Part shown: positions 15,362 to 23,480 of the stretch, piece after piece | Layout: the number at the start of each line of letters is the position of its first letter | How positions within the stretch are numbered: the first letter of the stretch is position 1 | Source of the DNA: CAZSVI01 sp964610205 | Lineage (GTDB): Bacteria; Bacillota; Clostridia; DSM-8532 | Direction: 5' to 3' | NCBI GenBank assembly: GCA_964610205.1 | Contig: CAZSVI010000045.1 | Location: forward strand, 1-26,661 | Length of the DNA: 26,661 bases | Program-made: the position numbers and the translations under genes | The notes under the pieces: model-generated | What the model was told of the DNA's origin: nothing | Seen by the model: only the letters and a program-made list of their open reading frames with translations | The model's database searches: none

Positions 15362-15389
15362 AATAAAAGACATTATCTTTATACAGTTG

Positions 15390-15418
15390 TAATTCTTTCT
15401 TAATAGAAATCATAAAAT
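15390..15418 (+). promoter_or_regulatory. Sigma-E-like promoter before spoVM
   Basis: TAATTCT (15390-15396) and CATAAAAT (15411-15418), 14 bases apart, resemble the mother-cell sigma-E consensus (KMATATT and CATACAAT; 5 of 7 and 7 of 8). The spoVM gene of Bacillus is sigma-E controlled. Confidence 0.45.
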
Positions 15419-15488
15419 TGGTTTTCACAAGTTTTGTAATTAAGAATATATTGGTAGTATCAACAATTCGAGCCTGGAGGTGCCCTTG

Positions 15489-15560
15489 ATGAAAATCATA
15501 GTAGTAAAGATGCCTCGATTTATAGGAGGTCTGTTAAAAAGGGTTTTCAACATTCATTAA
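15489..15560 (+). CDS. spoVM: SpoVM, spore-envelope amphipathic peptide
   Basis: A 23-residue gene beginning MKIIVVKMPRFIGGLLK. It lines up without gaps over its first 17 residues with Bacillus SpoVM (from memory MKFYTIKLPKFLGGIVR), including Lys2, Lys7, Pro9, Phe11 and Gly13-Gly14. SpoVM is an amphipathic helix that recognises the convex forespore membrane and anchors the coat ATPase SpoIVA. GGAGGTG (15476-15482) sits 6 bases before the ATG. A sigma-E-like promoter lies upstream. In Bacillus spoVM also neighbours rpmB; here the two are convergent. The gene is short enough to be missed by automatic annotation. Confidence 0.88.
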   Translation: MKIIVVKMPRFIGGLLKRVFNIH

Positions 15561-15611
15561 TACCGGATTGAAACTTCAAAGATCAGCGTTTAACAGGGAT
15601 TATGCCCAAGC

Positions 15612-15639
15612 AAAAACCCCCGGATTAACACCGGGGGTT
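15612..15639 (-). terminator. Terminator of rpmB
   Basis: On the minus strand, a perfect 7-bp GC stem, CCCCCGG (15637-15631) and CCGGGGG (15623-15617), with a 7-base loop and five Ts. The A-poor plus-strand tail makes it unidirectional. Confidence 0.88.
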
Positions 15640-15656
15640 ACCGTTTGCGGTTGTGA

Positions 15657-15839
15657 TTATATTGATTTTTTATTGGAACGTATGCAGCTTGTGCAGACAG
15701 CCATCTTTTTAGTTACCCCATCAATAGTCATCTTAACCTTTCTTATGTTGGGCTTCCAGGCTTTATTGCTCCTTTTATGTGAATGGCTGACCTGAATGCC
15801 GAACTTTTGACCCTTATCGCATATTTCACATTTTGCCAT
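15657..15839 (-). CDS. rpmB: Ribosomal protein L28
   Basis: The 60-residue large-subunit protein starts MAKCEICDKGQKFGIQVSHS, with the typical SHSHKRSNKAWKPNIRKVK core. Cysteines 4, 7, 49 and 52 show it is the zinc-binding (C+) form, as for the L32 in this window. AGGTG lies upstream of the ATG on the minus strand. A GC-rich terminator follows directly. It is monocistronic and convergent with spoVM. The plus-strand reading frame across it (15568-15795) is a shadow. Confidence 0.96.
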   Translation of the reverse strand: MAKCEICDKGQKFGIQVSHSHKRSNKAWKPNIRKVKMTIDGVTKKMAVCTSCIRSNKKSI

Positions 15840-15861
15840 TGCTACACACCTCCCCGCATAT

Positions 15862-15891
15862 CATATATCTGAATTAATAAATACCGTCCAA
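15862..15891 (-). promoter_or_regulatory. Possible promoter of rpmB
   Basis: On the minus strand, TTGGAC (15891-15886), 18 bases, TATATG (15867-15862). A moderate match about 25 bases before the start codon. Confidence 0.4.
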
Positions 15892-16040
15892 TAAATTTCA
15901 AACTAATGAGTTCTTTCGAACCACAGCAACTAACATTTTAACACAGGAGTATTCGGGAATGCAAGGTTTTTTTTGATTTTCGAAAAACTTTATAAATTGC
16001 AAGTTTAAGTGACGTGTAATATTTTGTAAACATGTATCCA

Positions 16041-16069
16041 TTGCATTTTTAGTAAAAATAGGGTAGACT
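16041..16069 (+). promoter_or_regulatory. Probable promoter of the recG-rsmD-coaD operon
   Basis: TTGCAT (16041-16046), 17 bases, TAGACT (16064-16069). The predicted transcript starts about 20 bases before the recG start. Confidence 0.5.
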
Positions 16070-16096
16070 TTCTTTAATATAAACGTAGGGAAAGGG

Positions 16097-18181
16097 TTGA
16101 ATTCCTTGTATGGCACAGAGATAAACGTATTGTTGAATCAAAATATCCGTACGATTCCGCATGTTGGAAAGGTTAAGTCGCAGACGCTGGCCAAACTTGG
16201 CATACTTACATTAGGGGATCTTGTAACCCATTATCCGAGAGATTATGAAGATCGAACCATGGAAAAGAAAGTGCATGAACTGGAAGACGGAGATGAATGT
16301 GCCATTACCATGACGGTTTTGTCTGATGTAACCGTGAACAGGCTCAGAAGGAACTTAAGGATTTGCAGGGCAGCAGCAGGTGACGGAACCGGTGTTCTCA
16401 AACTGACCTGGTTTAACCAGGACTACATTAAGGATCAGATCCGTAAGGGGAACGAATATGTTTTTTTCGGAAAAGTGAAAAAGTCCGGAAGTTTTATTGA
16501 AATTGTAAATCCGATTTATGAAGAAAACACCTCCAGCCGCAAAAAGACAACGGGTATTCAACCAGTATATCCATTAACAGGAGGAATAACTCAAACCTGG
16601 CTTCGCATGGTTGAAAGGAATGCCCTGGACATGATAGCAGGCAAACTGACCGACATACTTCCCGATGAACTGAGAAAGAAGTACTCCCTGGCAGAAATAA
16701 ATTTCTCTCTGGAAAATATTCATTTTCCTTCGGGTATGGAAGAAAAGGACAGATCACGGAAGCGCCTTGTTTTTGAGGAACTGCTGATACTCCAGTTGGG
16801 CCTTTTACAGTTAAAGAAAAAACAGGGAAATTCATCAGGAATAGAATTCAGGATTAAGCCGGAGGTTTCGCGGTTTATTAATAATCTTCCCTTTCGGTTG
16901 ACAAGTGCTCAAAGTAAGGTTTATGACGAGATAGAAAAGGATATGGCCGGTAAAAGGCAGATGAACAGGCTCATTCAGGGAGATGTGGGTTCGGGCAAAA
17001 CCATAGTCGCGGTATTGGCAATCCTGCTCGCCGTGTTGAACTCCTATCAGGCGGTATTCATGGTTCCGACAGAAATACTCGCTGAGCAGCATTATCAGAG
17101 CATTGAGCCAATGCTTAAGGATTATGGTGTAAGAGTTACGCTTTTAACCGGCAGTGTAGCAAAAAAAGAGAAGGAACGGATAAAGGAGGGCATACTTAAC
17201 AAAGAGTATAACCTTATAATCGGTACCCATGCCCTTCTTGAAGAGGATGTGAACTTCGCGAGGCTTGGTCTTGTAGTAACCGATGAGCAGCACAGGTTTG
17301 GTGTGAAGCAGCGTGCGGTTCTGGCAACAAAATCAACACCTGACATTCTGGTAATGACTGCAACGCCTATTCCCCGTACACTGGCACTAATTCTGTATGG
17401 GGATCTGGATATTTCCATTATCGATGAATTGCCGCCGGGACGGAAACCCATCCAGACTTATGCTGTTGGAGAATCCATGAGGGATCGTGTTTACCGTTTT
17501 ATCAGAAAGAAGGTTCAGGAGGGGAGGCAGGCCTATATCATATGTCCTCTGGTGGAGGAATCTGAGGTTATTGAGGCTGAAGCAGCTTTGTCCCTTGCTG
17601 AAAAACTGAGGGAAATGGAACTGAAGGGATTATCCGTAGGTCTGATTCATGGGAAAATGAAATGGAAAGAAAAAGAGAGTGTCATGCGGGATTTTTCAAA
17701 AGGAAAGGTACAGGTGCTCGTATCCACAACCGTTGTTGAAGTAGGTGTAAATGTTCCAAATTCCAGTGTTATGGTAGTTGAAAACGCGGAACGGTTTGGA
17801 CTGGCACAGCTTCATCAGTTGCGCGGACGTGTCGGACGCGGAGAGTATCAGTCCTATTGTATTATGTTCTGCCGGAGCGGCAGTGAGATTGCGCAGAAGC
17901 GTATGGAAATAATGATCAACCATAACGATGGGTTTAAAATTTCAGAGAAGGATATGGAACTCAGAGGGCCTGGAGATATATTCGGAATACGGCAGCATGG
18001 TCTTCCTGAGTTTAAGATAGCCAATTTGTACGAGGACATGGAAATACTGAAAGAGGCGCAAAGTGCGGCAGCGGAGATAATAAAGCATCAGAAGCTGCAA
18101 GACAGGGAAGACTACAGAAGGCTTCACCGGCAAATCATGATAAATTTCCAGGAGAAAATGAAAGAAGTTGCGTTGAATTGA
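16097..18181 (+). CDS. recG: ATP-dependent DNA helicase RecG
   Basis: RecG is a branched-DNA translocase that remodels stalled forks and Holliday junctions. The 694-residue length is normal. An N-terminal wedge/OB domain (about 15-180, IPHVGKVKSQTLAKLGILTL) precedes the helicase core: Walker A GDVGSGKT near residue 295, the RecG-type box DEQHRFG near 396, MTATPIPRTLAL, and the C-terminal HQLRGRVGRGEYQSYC. The start is TTG at 16097, with AGGG 6 bases upstream; another in-frame TTG at 16106 is possible, and no in-frame ATG fits. The downstream rsmD lies in the same reading frame, separated only by the TGA. In Bacillus recG also lies in the region near spoVM and rpmB. Confidence 0.96.
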   Translation: MNSLYGTEINVLLNQNIRTIPHVGKVKSQTLAKLGILTLGDLVTHYPRDYEDRTMEKKVHELEDGDECAITMTVLSDVTVNRLRRNLRICRAAAGDGTGVLKLTWFNQDYIKDQIRKGNEYVFFGKVKKSGSFIEIVNPIYEENTSSRKKTTGIQPVYPLTGGITQTWLRMVERNALDMIAGKLTDILPDELRKKYSLAEINFSLENIHFPSGMEEKDRSRKRLVFEELLILQLGLLQLKKKQGNSSGIEFRIKPEVSRFINNLPFRLTSAQSKVYDEIEKDMAGKRQMNRLIQGDVGSGKTIVAVLAILLAVLNSYQAVFMVPTEILAEQHYQSIEPMLKDYGVRVTLLTGSVAKKEKERIKEGILNKEYNLIIGTHALLEEDVNFARLGLVVTDEQHRFGVKQRAVLATKSTPDILVMTATPIPRTLALILYGDLDISIIDELPPGRKPIQTYAVGESMRDRVYRFIRKKVQEGRQAYIICPLVEESEVIEAEAALSLAEKLREMELKGLSVGLIHGKMKWKEKESVMRDFSKGKVQVLVSTTVVEVGVNVPNSSVMVVENAERFGLAQLHQLRGRVGRGEYQSYCIMFCRSGSEIAQKRMEIMINHNDGFKISEKDMELRGPGDIFGIRQHGLPEFKIANLYEDMEILKEAQSAAAEIIKHQKLQDREDYRRLHRQIMINFQEKMKEVALN

Positions 18182-18214
18182 GGCGGCTTTGCCGGAATAA
18201 AAGGAGGAATTGGC

Positions 18215-18790
18215 ATTATACGTGTTATAGCCGGGCAAGCCGGAGGAATGAAGCTGAAAACCCCAAAAGGTATAAATACCAGGCCTACGGTTGACAGGGT
18301 AAAAGAATCGGCGTTCAATATATTAAGTTCTATTATTCCAGACAGCGATGTTTTAGACCTGTTTTCAGGAACCGGAGCGTTGGCTGTCGAAGCATTGAGC
18401 CGTGGGGCAAAGTCCGCTGTTTTTGTCGATGATGACAGGAATTGCTGCAGCATTATCAGAGAAAACCTGGAACATACGCATCTATCAGGTAAAGCAAAGG
18501 TGTATTGTAAAAAGGCCGGCACGTTATTAAAGGAGCTTGGACGAAATTCGGCTCAATTTGATATTGTTTTCATGGATCCTCCGTATTTAAAGAATTTTAT
18601 ACGGGAAACAGTACAACTTTTGGCGGAAAATGATATAATAAAGGATAAAGGAATTGTGATGATTGAGCATCACAGGAATGAAACCGTTCCAAATAAGGTT
18701 GGGGCATTGGAAAAGGTAAGAACGGTTGAATATGGTGATACGGTTGTGTCCTTCCTCATTTGTGATGAGTATAAAGCGGAGTGTACTTGA
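18215..18790 (+). CDS. rsmD: 16S rRNA (guanine966-N2)-methyltransferase RsmD
   Basis: It methylates G966 of 16S rRNA using S-adenosylmethionine. The reading gives RVIAGQAGGMKLKTPKG then NTRPTVDRVKESAFNIL, the SAM-binding VLDLFSGTGALAVEALSRGA (20 residues), and the catalytic MDPPY near residues 121-124. Family members start MRVIAG, which here is encoded only by codons upstream of the first in-frame ATG (18248). Between the recG stop and 18248 there is no in-frame ATG, GTG or TTG, yet a strong AAGGAGGA (18201-18208) sits 6-7 bases before an ATT at 18215 (followed by ATA, then CGT for Arg). I therefore propose initiation at ATT, giving 191 residues. ATG 18248 would remove the first strand, and its GGAGG is only one base away. 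Confidence 0.88.
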   Translation: MIRVIAGQAGGMKLKTPKGINTRPTVDRVKESAFNILSSIIPDSDVLDLFSGTGALAVEALSRGAKSAVFVDDDRNCCSIIRENLEHTHLSGKAKVYCKKAGTLLKELGRNSAQFDIVFMDPPYLKNFIRETVQLLAENDIIKDKGIVMIEHHRNETVPNKVGALEKVRTVEYGDTVVSFLICDEYKAECT

Positions 18791-18842
18791 ATGAAGAAAT
18801 TGCATTCTTCTTGCGCGCAAAACCGGAAAGGGGAATAAAAGA

Positions 18843-19328
18843 TTGCGAATATTTGTTTATCCCGGCAGTTTTGATCCTGTTACAAACGGACATCTTGATA
18901 TTATAGACCGGGCATCCGGAATATGTGACAGGCTCATTGTGGCGGTATTAAAAAACCGCAGTAAAGAACCGATTTTCAGCATGGAAGAGAGGGTATCCTT
19001 TCTGAAAGAGATTTTAGCAGGAAGACCTGAAATAGAAATTGCTACATTTTCAGGCTTATTGGTAGATTTCATGAGAGAAAAGAAAGCCAATACAATAATA
19101 AAAGGATTAAGAGCGGTTTCAGATTTTGAATACGAATTTCAGATGGCGCTGCTTAATAAAAATCTCGACGCAAATATTGAAACACTATTTATGATGACGA
19201 ATATCAATTATTCCTATTTGAGCTCAAGCGCTGTCCGGGAACTTGCAAGCCATGGGGGTAATATTAAGGATTTGGTTCCCGATATTATAATAGACAGGAT
19301 TTACAGGAAATTCACCAAAAAGACGTAA
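18843..19328 (+). CDS. coaD: Phosphopantetheine adenylyltransferase
   Basis: It transfers AMP from ATP to 4'-phosphopantetheine, the penultimate step of CoA synthesis. The 161-residue protein shows the nucleotidyl-transferase signature YPGSFDPVTNGHLDI with TNGH at residues 14-17, KGLRAVSDFEYEFQMALLN, and YSYLSSSAVRELA, the counterpart of the ISSTxVRE motif. The start is TTG at 18843, giving MRIFVYPGSF in perfect register with the family; GGGG lies about 10 bases upstream. It follows rsmD in the order common to Firmicutes (rsmD-coaD-ylbJ). Confidence 0.96.
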   Translation: MRIFVYPGSFDPVTNGHLDIIDRASGICDRLIVAVLKNRSKEPIFSMEERVSFLKEILAGRPEIEIATFSGLLVDFMREKKANTIIKGLRAVSDFEYEFQMALLNKNLDANIETLFMMTNINYSYLSSSAVRELASHGGNIKDLVPDIIIDRIYRKFTKKT

Positions 19329-19417
19329 AATAGTTTATATATGTAATATTGGGTTTGGCTATTATACAGTACCAATTAATATACTACACATAACGAATCA
19401 TACCAGGGGGAAAAGGA

Positions 19418-19855
19418 ATGGAGATTCTAACTGTTTTGGAAGCATTGGAAGATTCAGTTGAACGTGCATTGGCCTTACCGTTCACCGGAAAATGCATGGT
19501 GAGCAGGGAAGAAATTCTGGACATTATTCAGGATATCCGCTTGAAATTGCCCGATGACCTGAAGCAAGCCAGGTGGGTTAATGAAGAGCGTTCCAAGATA
19601 TTGGCAGAGGCGCAGCAGGAAGCGGACAGTATTATTCAGGGGGCGGAAGGGCGTATCGCGGCAATGGTGGATGAGCATGAAATTTGTCGCAAGGCTTATG
19701 AACAGGCCGAAGTGATTATTACAAACGCAAAAAAAAATGCCAGGGAAATTCGCCTCGGAACAAGGGAATATGCCGACAATGTTCTGAATAAAGTTGAGGA
19801 AATTCTGGAGGATACTCTTGATGTCATTAAGGTGAACCGGAATGAGTTGAAATAG
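19418..19855 (+). CDS. Coiled-coil protein of unknown function, ATP synthase b-subunit-like
   Basis: The 145-residue soluble protein is largely helical. A long charged coiled-coil (about 50-135) with repeated Ala-Glu-Gln heptads (ILAEAQQEADSIIQGAEGRI; ITNAKKNAREIRLGTREYAD) resembles the stalk of ATP synthase subunit b and DivIVA-like proteins. It has no membrane anchor. The position after coaD and before ylbJ is a recurrent clostridial arrangement. AGGGGG precedes the ATG. Function is unknown; a scaffold or cell-division role would be speculation. Confidence 0.8.
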   Translation: MEILTVLEALEDSVERALALPFTGKCMVSREEILDIIQDIRLKLPDDLKQARWVNEERSKILAEAQQEADSIIQGAEGRIAAMVDEHEICRKAYEQAEVIITNAKKNAREIRLGTREYADNVLNKVEEILEDTLDVIKVNRNELK

Positions 19856-19904
19856 GGCGGGAAGCGAGAGATACCTTTCACTCGTAACAGGTGTCAGTCA
19901 AAGG

Positions 19905-21050
19905 TTATAGTACCTTACCCCTTCGCCGAAGCCTGCTAATACAAACAATGCCGGATATAAGGAGAATTATGTAAGGAAGGTACAGAAATACAGAAAACCT
20001 CGGAGGATAATGTGTTCCTGTTGCCAAACTCATTACGGGAATAGTTCTGCTTATCATAAAGACACCTGTATAAATTGAGGCAATAGTGCCATGAACCAAT
20101 TTGCCGAAAACATACTTTTTCATTTTGAATTCCGGAGGGCACAGGCCCGTTACCTGCGTATGCACCGAAAAGCCTCCGAAACCACATAGAAATGAAGCTA
20201 AAAGTACCTTGTAGTGCATTGGAATACCGGAAACCTGGCTTAAAAGATACAGCCCATATGTTATTTCCGTACTGCCTGATAAAAGTACCTTTACCACTTC
20301 GGAATACAAGTCATACGCTCCGGTTATCAGAGCAAGAATCTTTTCAATGAACGAAAATACGCCGGCTGTTTCAAGGGTTTGAACGACAACGGCGAAGAAT
20401 ATAATCGTACCCGATATCTGCATAAGAACACCGGTTGAATCAATAATAGCATCGGTAAGCATACGGCCGGTAAATTCCGTTTGCTTTTGCATATTATCGA
20501 TTTTCCTGTCATAAGGATGATAATCCTTTTTCCGTGAAAATAATGCTGTCCCGATTCCAACTGTAATACTGGCAAGAAGATGACAGGCAAGCATAATGAC
20601 TCCAATCTCGGGGCTGCCGAAATATCCCGTTCCTACTGCACCAACAATAAACAATGGGCCTGAATTATTGCAAAAAGGCAGGATTCTTTGTGCTTCATCC
20701 CGGGACAGTAATCCTTTTTTATATAAATCCATCGTATATTTTGCACCCGCGGGATATCCGCTTAACCATCCCGCCATAAGCGGAAACGCTGCGCTTCCGG
20801 GGAGGTTGAACAGAGGATTCATGATTGGTTTGAATATACGGCTGATGGTGTAAATAGCTCCGGTATTCAATATAATGCGTGAGATTACAAAGAACGGAAG
20901 AAGTGAAGGAAGAATTATATTAAGGCATAATTCTATGGCTTTACGGCCGGATTCCAAAACACTTTGGGGGTCAATCAACATAAGAGCGAAAAATAGCAGC
21001 AGAGCAATAGCTAATAATAAGTGGCTCCTGGTCTTAAGTATTGTTATCAT
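19905..21050 (-). CDS. ylbJ: Sporulation integral membrane protein YlbJ
   Basis: The 381-residue protein has about eight to ten membrane segments and two nucleoside-transporter-type gate domains. The family region reads AFPLMAGWLSGYPAGAKYTM and RILPFCNNSGPLFIVGAVGT; the second half has GSTEITYGLYLLSQ and FLCGFGGFSVHTQVTG. YlbJ is needed for heat-resistant spore formation in Bacillus and is made in the mother cell; its substrate is not known to me. GGAGG lies 4 bases before the ATG. A sigma-E-like promoter lies upstream on the same strand. It neighbours coaD as in Bacillus, but here it is on the opposite strand. Confidence 0.92.
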   Translation of the reverse strand: MITILKTRSHLLLAIALLLFFALMLIDPQSVLESGRKAIELCLNIILPSLLPFFVISRIILNTGAIYTISRIFKPIMNPLFNLPGSAAFPLMAGWLSGYPAGAKYTMDLYKKGLLSRDEAQRILPFCNNSGPLFIVGAVGTGYFGSPEIGVIMLACHLLASITVGIGTALFSRKKDYHPYDRKIDNMQKQTEFTGRMLTDAIIDSTGVLMQISGTIIFFAVVVQTLETAGVFSFIEKILALITGAYDLYSEVVKVLLSGSTEITYGLYLLSQVSGIPMHYKVLLASFLCGFGGFSVHTQVTGLCPPEFKMKKYVFGKLVHGTIASIYTGVFMISRTIPVMSLATGTHYPPRFSVFLYLPYIILLISGIVCISRLRRRGKVL

Positions 21051-21151
21051 ATTACCTCCAATTCATTGAGCGCATACGTGAATTATGCATAAAAACGCGC
21101 TGAAGCGGCTGCCTTGTGTGTTTTATGTGCAATACGTGGCGTTTGACAGAA

Positions 21152-21179
21152 CTTTTATGTGGTCAGGCATCTAATATTA
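21152..21179 (-). promoter_or_regulatory. Sigma-E-like promoter of ylbJ
   Basis: On the minus strand, TAATATT (21179-21173) matches the sigma-E -35 consensus KMATATT fully, and CATAAAAG (21159-21152) matches CATACAAT at 6 of 8, with a 13-base spacer. The leader would be about 95 bases. Confidence 0.5.
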
Positions 21180-21225
21180 CTATATGGTTTGGCATAGAAT
21201 ATAATGACCAACAAGTCGGGTGTTC

Positions 21226-21254
21226 TTGCGACAAGTAAATCGCTCTGATATAAT
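21226..21254 (+). promoter_or_regulatory. Promoter of the Asp23 operon
   Basis: TTGCGA (21226-21231), 17 bases, TATAAT (21249-21254). A second TATAAT at 21200-21205 has only a weak -35 box. Confidence 0.65.
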
Positions 21255-21322
21255 AATTTTAATTACTTATGATTGGTAAAGCATACATACAATCAACAGA
21301 TAATAATGAAAGAGGTGGCATT

Positions 21323-21793
21323 ATGTCAGATACTAAAAATACAACAAAGAAGAATGCGGCAGAACCTGAACTGGTTCAGGAACAGCCGATTATACAAGAG
21401 AATAAGGAAGGTATGGGAGAAATAAGGATTTCCAGCGAGGTAGTATCGGTTATTGCCAGCAATGCGGCAATGGAAGTTGAAGGGGTAGCAAACCTTGGAG
21501 GAGGACTTGCCGGAAATATATCCCAGGTTCTGGGAAGGAAAAATCCTTTTAAAGGTATAAAGGTTGAAGTGACGGAGAACCGTGATGTAAATATTGATTT
21601 GCATATTATCGTTGAATATGGGGCCCGGATTCCGGATGTTGCATGGAAGCTCCAGGAGCGTATTAAACATAATGTTGAACAGATGACCGGGCTGCATGTG
21701 GAGGAGATTAATATTCACGTTCAGGGAGTCAGTTTTGACAAAGATTCCAAAAAGTCCGATCAGGCATCCGTAAACACGGGCAGTGAAGAATAA
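21323..21793 (+). CDS. Asp23/Gls24 family envelope-stress protein
   Basis: The 156-residue protein belongs to the Asp23/Gls24 (DUF322) family, membrane-associated proteins linked to cell-envelope homeostasis. The core reads GEIRISSEVVSVIASNAAME, GVANLGGGLAG, VNIDLHIIVEYGARIPDVAW and MTGLHVEEINIHVQGVSF. The first 35 residues are a charged, low-complexity tail. ATG 21323 follows AGAGGTGG; an in-frame ATG at 21269 has no ribosome site. The DUF5685 gene begins 12 bases after its stop, so they share an operon. Confidence 0.9.
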   Translation: MSDTKNTTKKNAAEPELVQEQPIIQENKEGMGEIRISSEVVSVIASNAAMEVEGVANLGGGLAGNISQVLGRKNPFKGIKVEVTENRDVNIDLHIIVEYGARIPDVAWKLQERIKHNVEQMTGLHVEEINIHVQGVSFDKDSKKSDQASVNTGSEE

Positions 21794-21805
21794 CCGGAGG
21801 CTTCT

Positions 21806-22687
21806 ATGTTTGGTTATATTGTTCCGGATAAACCGGAGCTCAGAGTGTGGGAATATGAAGTATTCCGGGGGTATTATTGCGGTGTATGCAAAACCATAGC
21901 AAAGCGGGCAGGGCATCGGGGCAGGATTATCCTGAGTTATGATTCGGCTTTTTTAGCCGTACTCATTGATTCTTTAGAAGAAGCCCCAACAGCGGGAAAA
22001 CAAACCAGATGCCTGATCCATCCGTTAAAGAATAGATTTATGGCAAACAGTACTGCTGCTTTGGAATTTGCGTCAGACATCAACATTCTTCTTGCGTACT
22101 ATAATTTGAAAGACAAATGGCTTGATGAAAAACGCCTGGAAGGCCCTGTTGGCATGATGATTCTGGGAAAGGGCTTTAAAAAGGTAAAAAGAAAATATCC
22201 GGGACTTGTGAACCATATGGAACAGGAATTGATAACCCTTGGCAAGCTTGAACGACAGAAGTGCGGACATATGGAAGAAGCTTGCGAACCATTCGCCAGG
22301 ATTATGCGGAAGGTTTTTGAATACGCTGTTGAAAGTGATGTACAAAGAAAGGTTCTGGGATGTATAGGTTATAATCTTGGTAAATGGGTTTATTTACTGG
22401 ATGCTTATGACGATATTGAGGATAATATAAAAAGTGGTGCATATAATCCCTTGCTGCATCAGTTTGAATATGAAGAGGGAGAGGAAATTCAATCCTTCAG
22501 AGAGAGAATAAGGGAGAAGACAGAGTTTATTCTTGTTTATTCCCTCAGTGAAATGGAAAAGGCATTTGCTCTTTTGGAAATAAAAAAGAATCAGGGAATT
22601 TTAGAGAATATTGTTTACCGGGGGCTTCTTTATAGAACCCGTAAGGTGCTGGAGAACGGAGCAGATTGTAATGAGAAACCCATATGA
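21806..22687 (+). CDS. DUF5685 family protein
   Basis: The 293-residue cytosolic protein starts MFGYIVPDKPELRVWEYEVF and contains YYCGVCKTIAKRAGHRGRI, the characteristic CxxC of DUF5685, and NLGKWVYLLDAYDDIEDNIK. It is mostly helical with an iron- or zinc-ligand look: Cys, His and acidic pairs as in DxxDD. The function is unestablished. CGGAGG precedes the ATG by 6 bases. Its last 17 bases overlap the J-domain gene, a coupling typical of this pair in clostridia, which suggests a chaperone-assisted client or partner. Confidence 0.85.
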   Translation: MFGYIVPDKPELRVWEYEVFRGYYCGVCKTIAKRAGHRGRIILSYDSAFLAVLIDSLEEAPTAGKQTRCLIHPLKNRFMANSTAALEFASDINILLAYYNLKDKWLDEKRLEGPVGMMILGKGFKKVKRKYPGLVNHMEQELITLGKLERQKCGHMEEACEPFARIMRKVFEYAVESDVQRKVLGCIGYNLGKWVYLLDAYDDIEDNIKSGAYNPLLHQFEYEEGEEIQSFRERIREKTEFILVYSLSEMEKAFALLEIKKNQGILENIVYRGLLYRTRKVLENGADCNEKPI

Positions 22688-23321
22688 AGTTTTAGGTTTA
22701 AAAGAGGGCGCAAGTGTTGAGGAGATTAAAAAGACTTACAGGGAACTGGTGAAAAAATATCATCCTGATCGCTACATGGATAACCCTCTTTCGGATCTGG
22801 CTGAAGAAAAATTACGTGAGATTAACGAAGCATATGATGTTTTAATGAAAGGTGCCGGAAGCGGTCAGAACCAGAAATATCAGCAGCAGAGACAGCAACA
22901 GAGGCAGAATACAGGTTCAGGAGGCTATTACGGCGGCTATTCGAATAACAGCCAGATGGTGTATCAGATTAAAATGCTTATTCAAAACGGAAACTTTACA
23001 CAAGCCCAACAAATGCTGGATTCCATACAGGTCAGGGATGCATCATGGTACTATTTGCAGGGTTTGTTGTTCTTGCGGCGGGGTTGGTATGACAGGGCAA
23101 ATGTCCTCCTGCAGCGGGCTGTGGAGATGGAGCCGGCCAATATGGAATACCGTGATGCGTTAAGCCGTGTAAATAACCAATATCATGGTTACAGGCAAAA
23201 TCCGCATTTTAACAGATCCGGATACCGTCAGGGACCTGACATGTGTTCGGTTTGTACAACACTCTGGTGTGCCGACAGCTTGTGCGAATGCTGCGGAGGC
23301 GACTTGATAGGATGTTGCTAG
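22671..23321 (+). CDS. J-domain protein with TPR and cysteine-rich tail
   Basis: The 216-residue protein starts with a complete J domain (3-60) whose HPD tripeptide (31-33) would stimulate an Hsp70. A Gln/Gly-rich linker (about 62-93) follows, then two TPR-like helices pairs (95-165, MLIQNGNFTQAQQMLDSI). The last 25 residues hold eight cysteines (CSVCTTLWCADSLCECC and a terminal GCC), probably a metal site. It lacks the zinc-finger core of true DnaJ. ATG 22671 is chosen because it begins the J domain; an in-frame ATG at 22611 would run deep inside the upstream gene. It overlaps DUF5685 by 17 bases. Confidence 0.88.
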   Translation: MRNPYEVLGLKEGASVEEIKKTYRELVKKYHPDRYMDNPLSDLAEEKLREINEAYDVLMKGAGSGQNQKYQQQRQQQRQNTGSGGYYGGYSNNSQMVYQIKMLIQNGNFTQAQQMLDSIQVRDASWYYLQGLLFLRRGWYDRANVLLQRAVEMEPANMEYRDALSRVNNQYHGYRQNPHFNRSGYRQGPDMCSVCTTLWCADSLCECCGGDLIGCC

Positions 23322-23480
23322 GAGCCTGTAAAATGTGTAATTTAGGGTTTGCAGGCCACAACATCGAGGAAGTGGATTTGTAAAGCATTGAAAAATGAAT
23401 ATGAAATTAAAGCTTTACAAACCACTAGTACTACAGCGAAAGATGCCGGAAAGAAAAAACTTCATATACCAGGTGAAATA

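Noticed and set aside
15568..15795. Plus-strand open frame of 75 codons
   Set aside because: It lies across the rpmB terminator and the L28 gene on the other strand and has no ribosome site; it is a shadow.
21061..21140. Third copy of the structured intergenic repeat
   Set aside because: It shares only ATTGAGCGC and a short stem; the GGCACATGYGCA and ATAAAATGAAAAAAG blocks are absent.
23326..23356. GCCTGTAAA/TTTGCAGGC stem as terminator of the J-domain gene
   Set aside because: The loop is long and no T-run follows.
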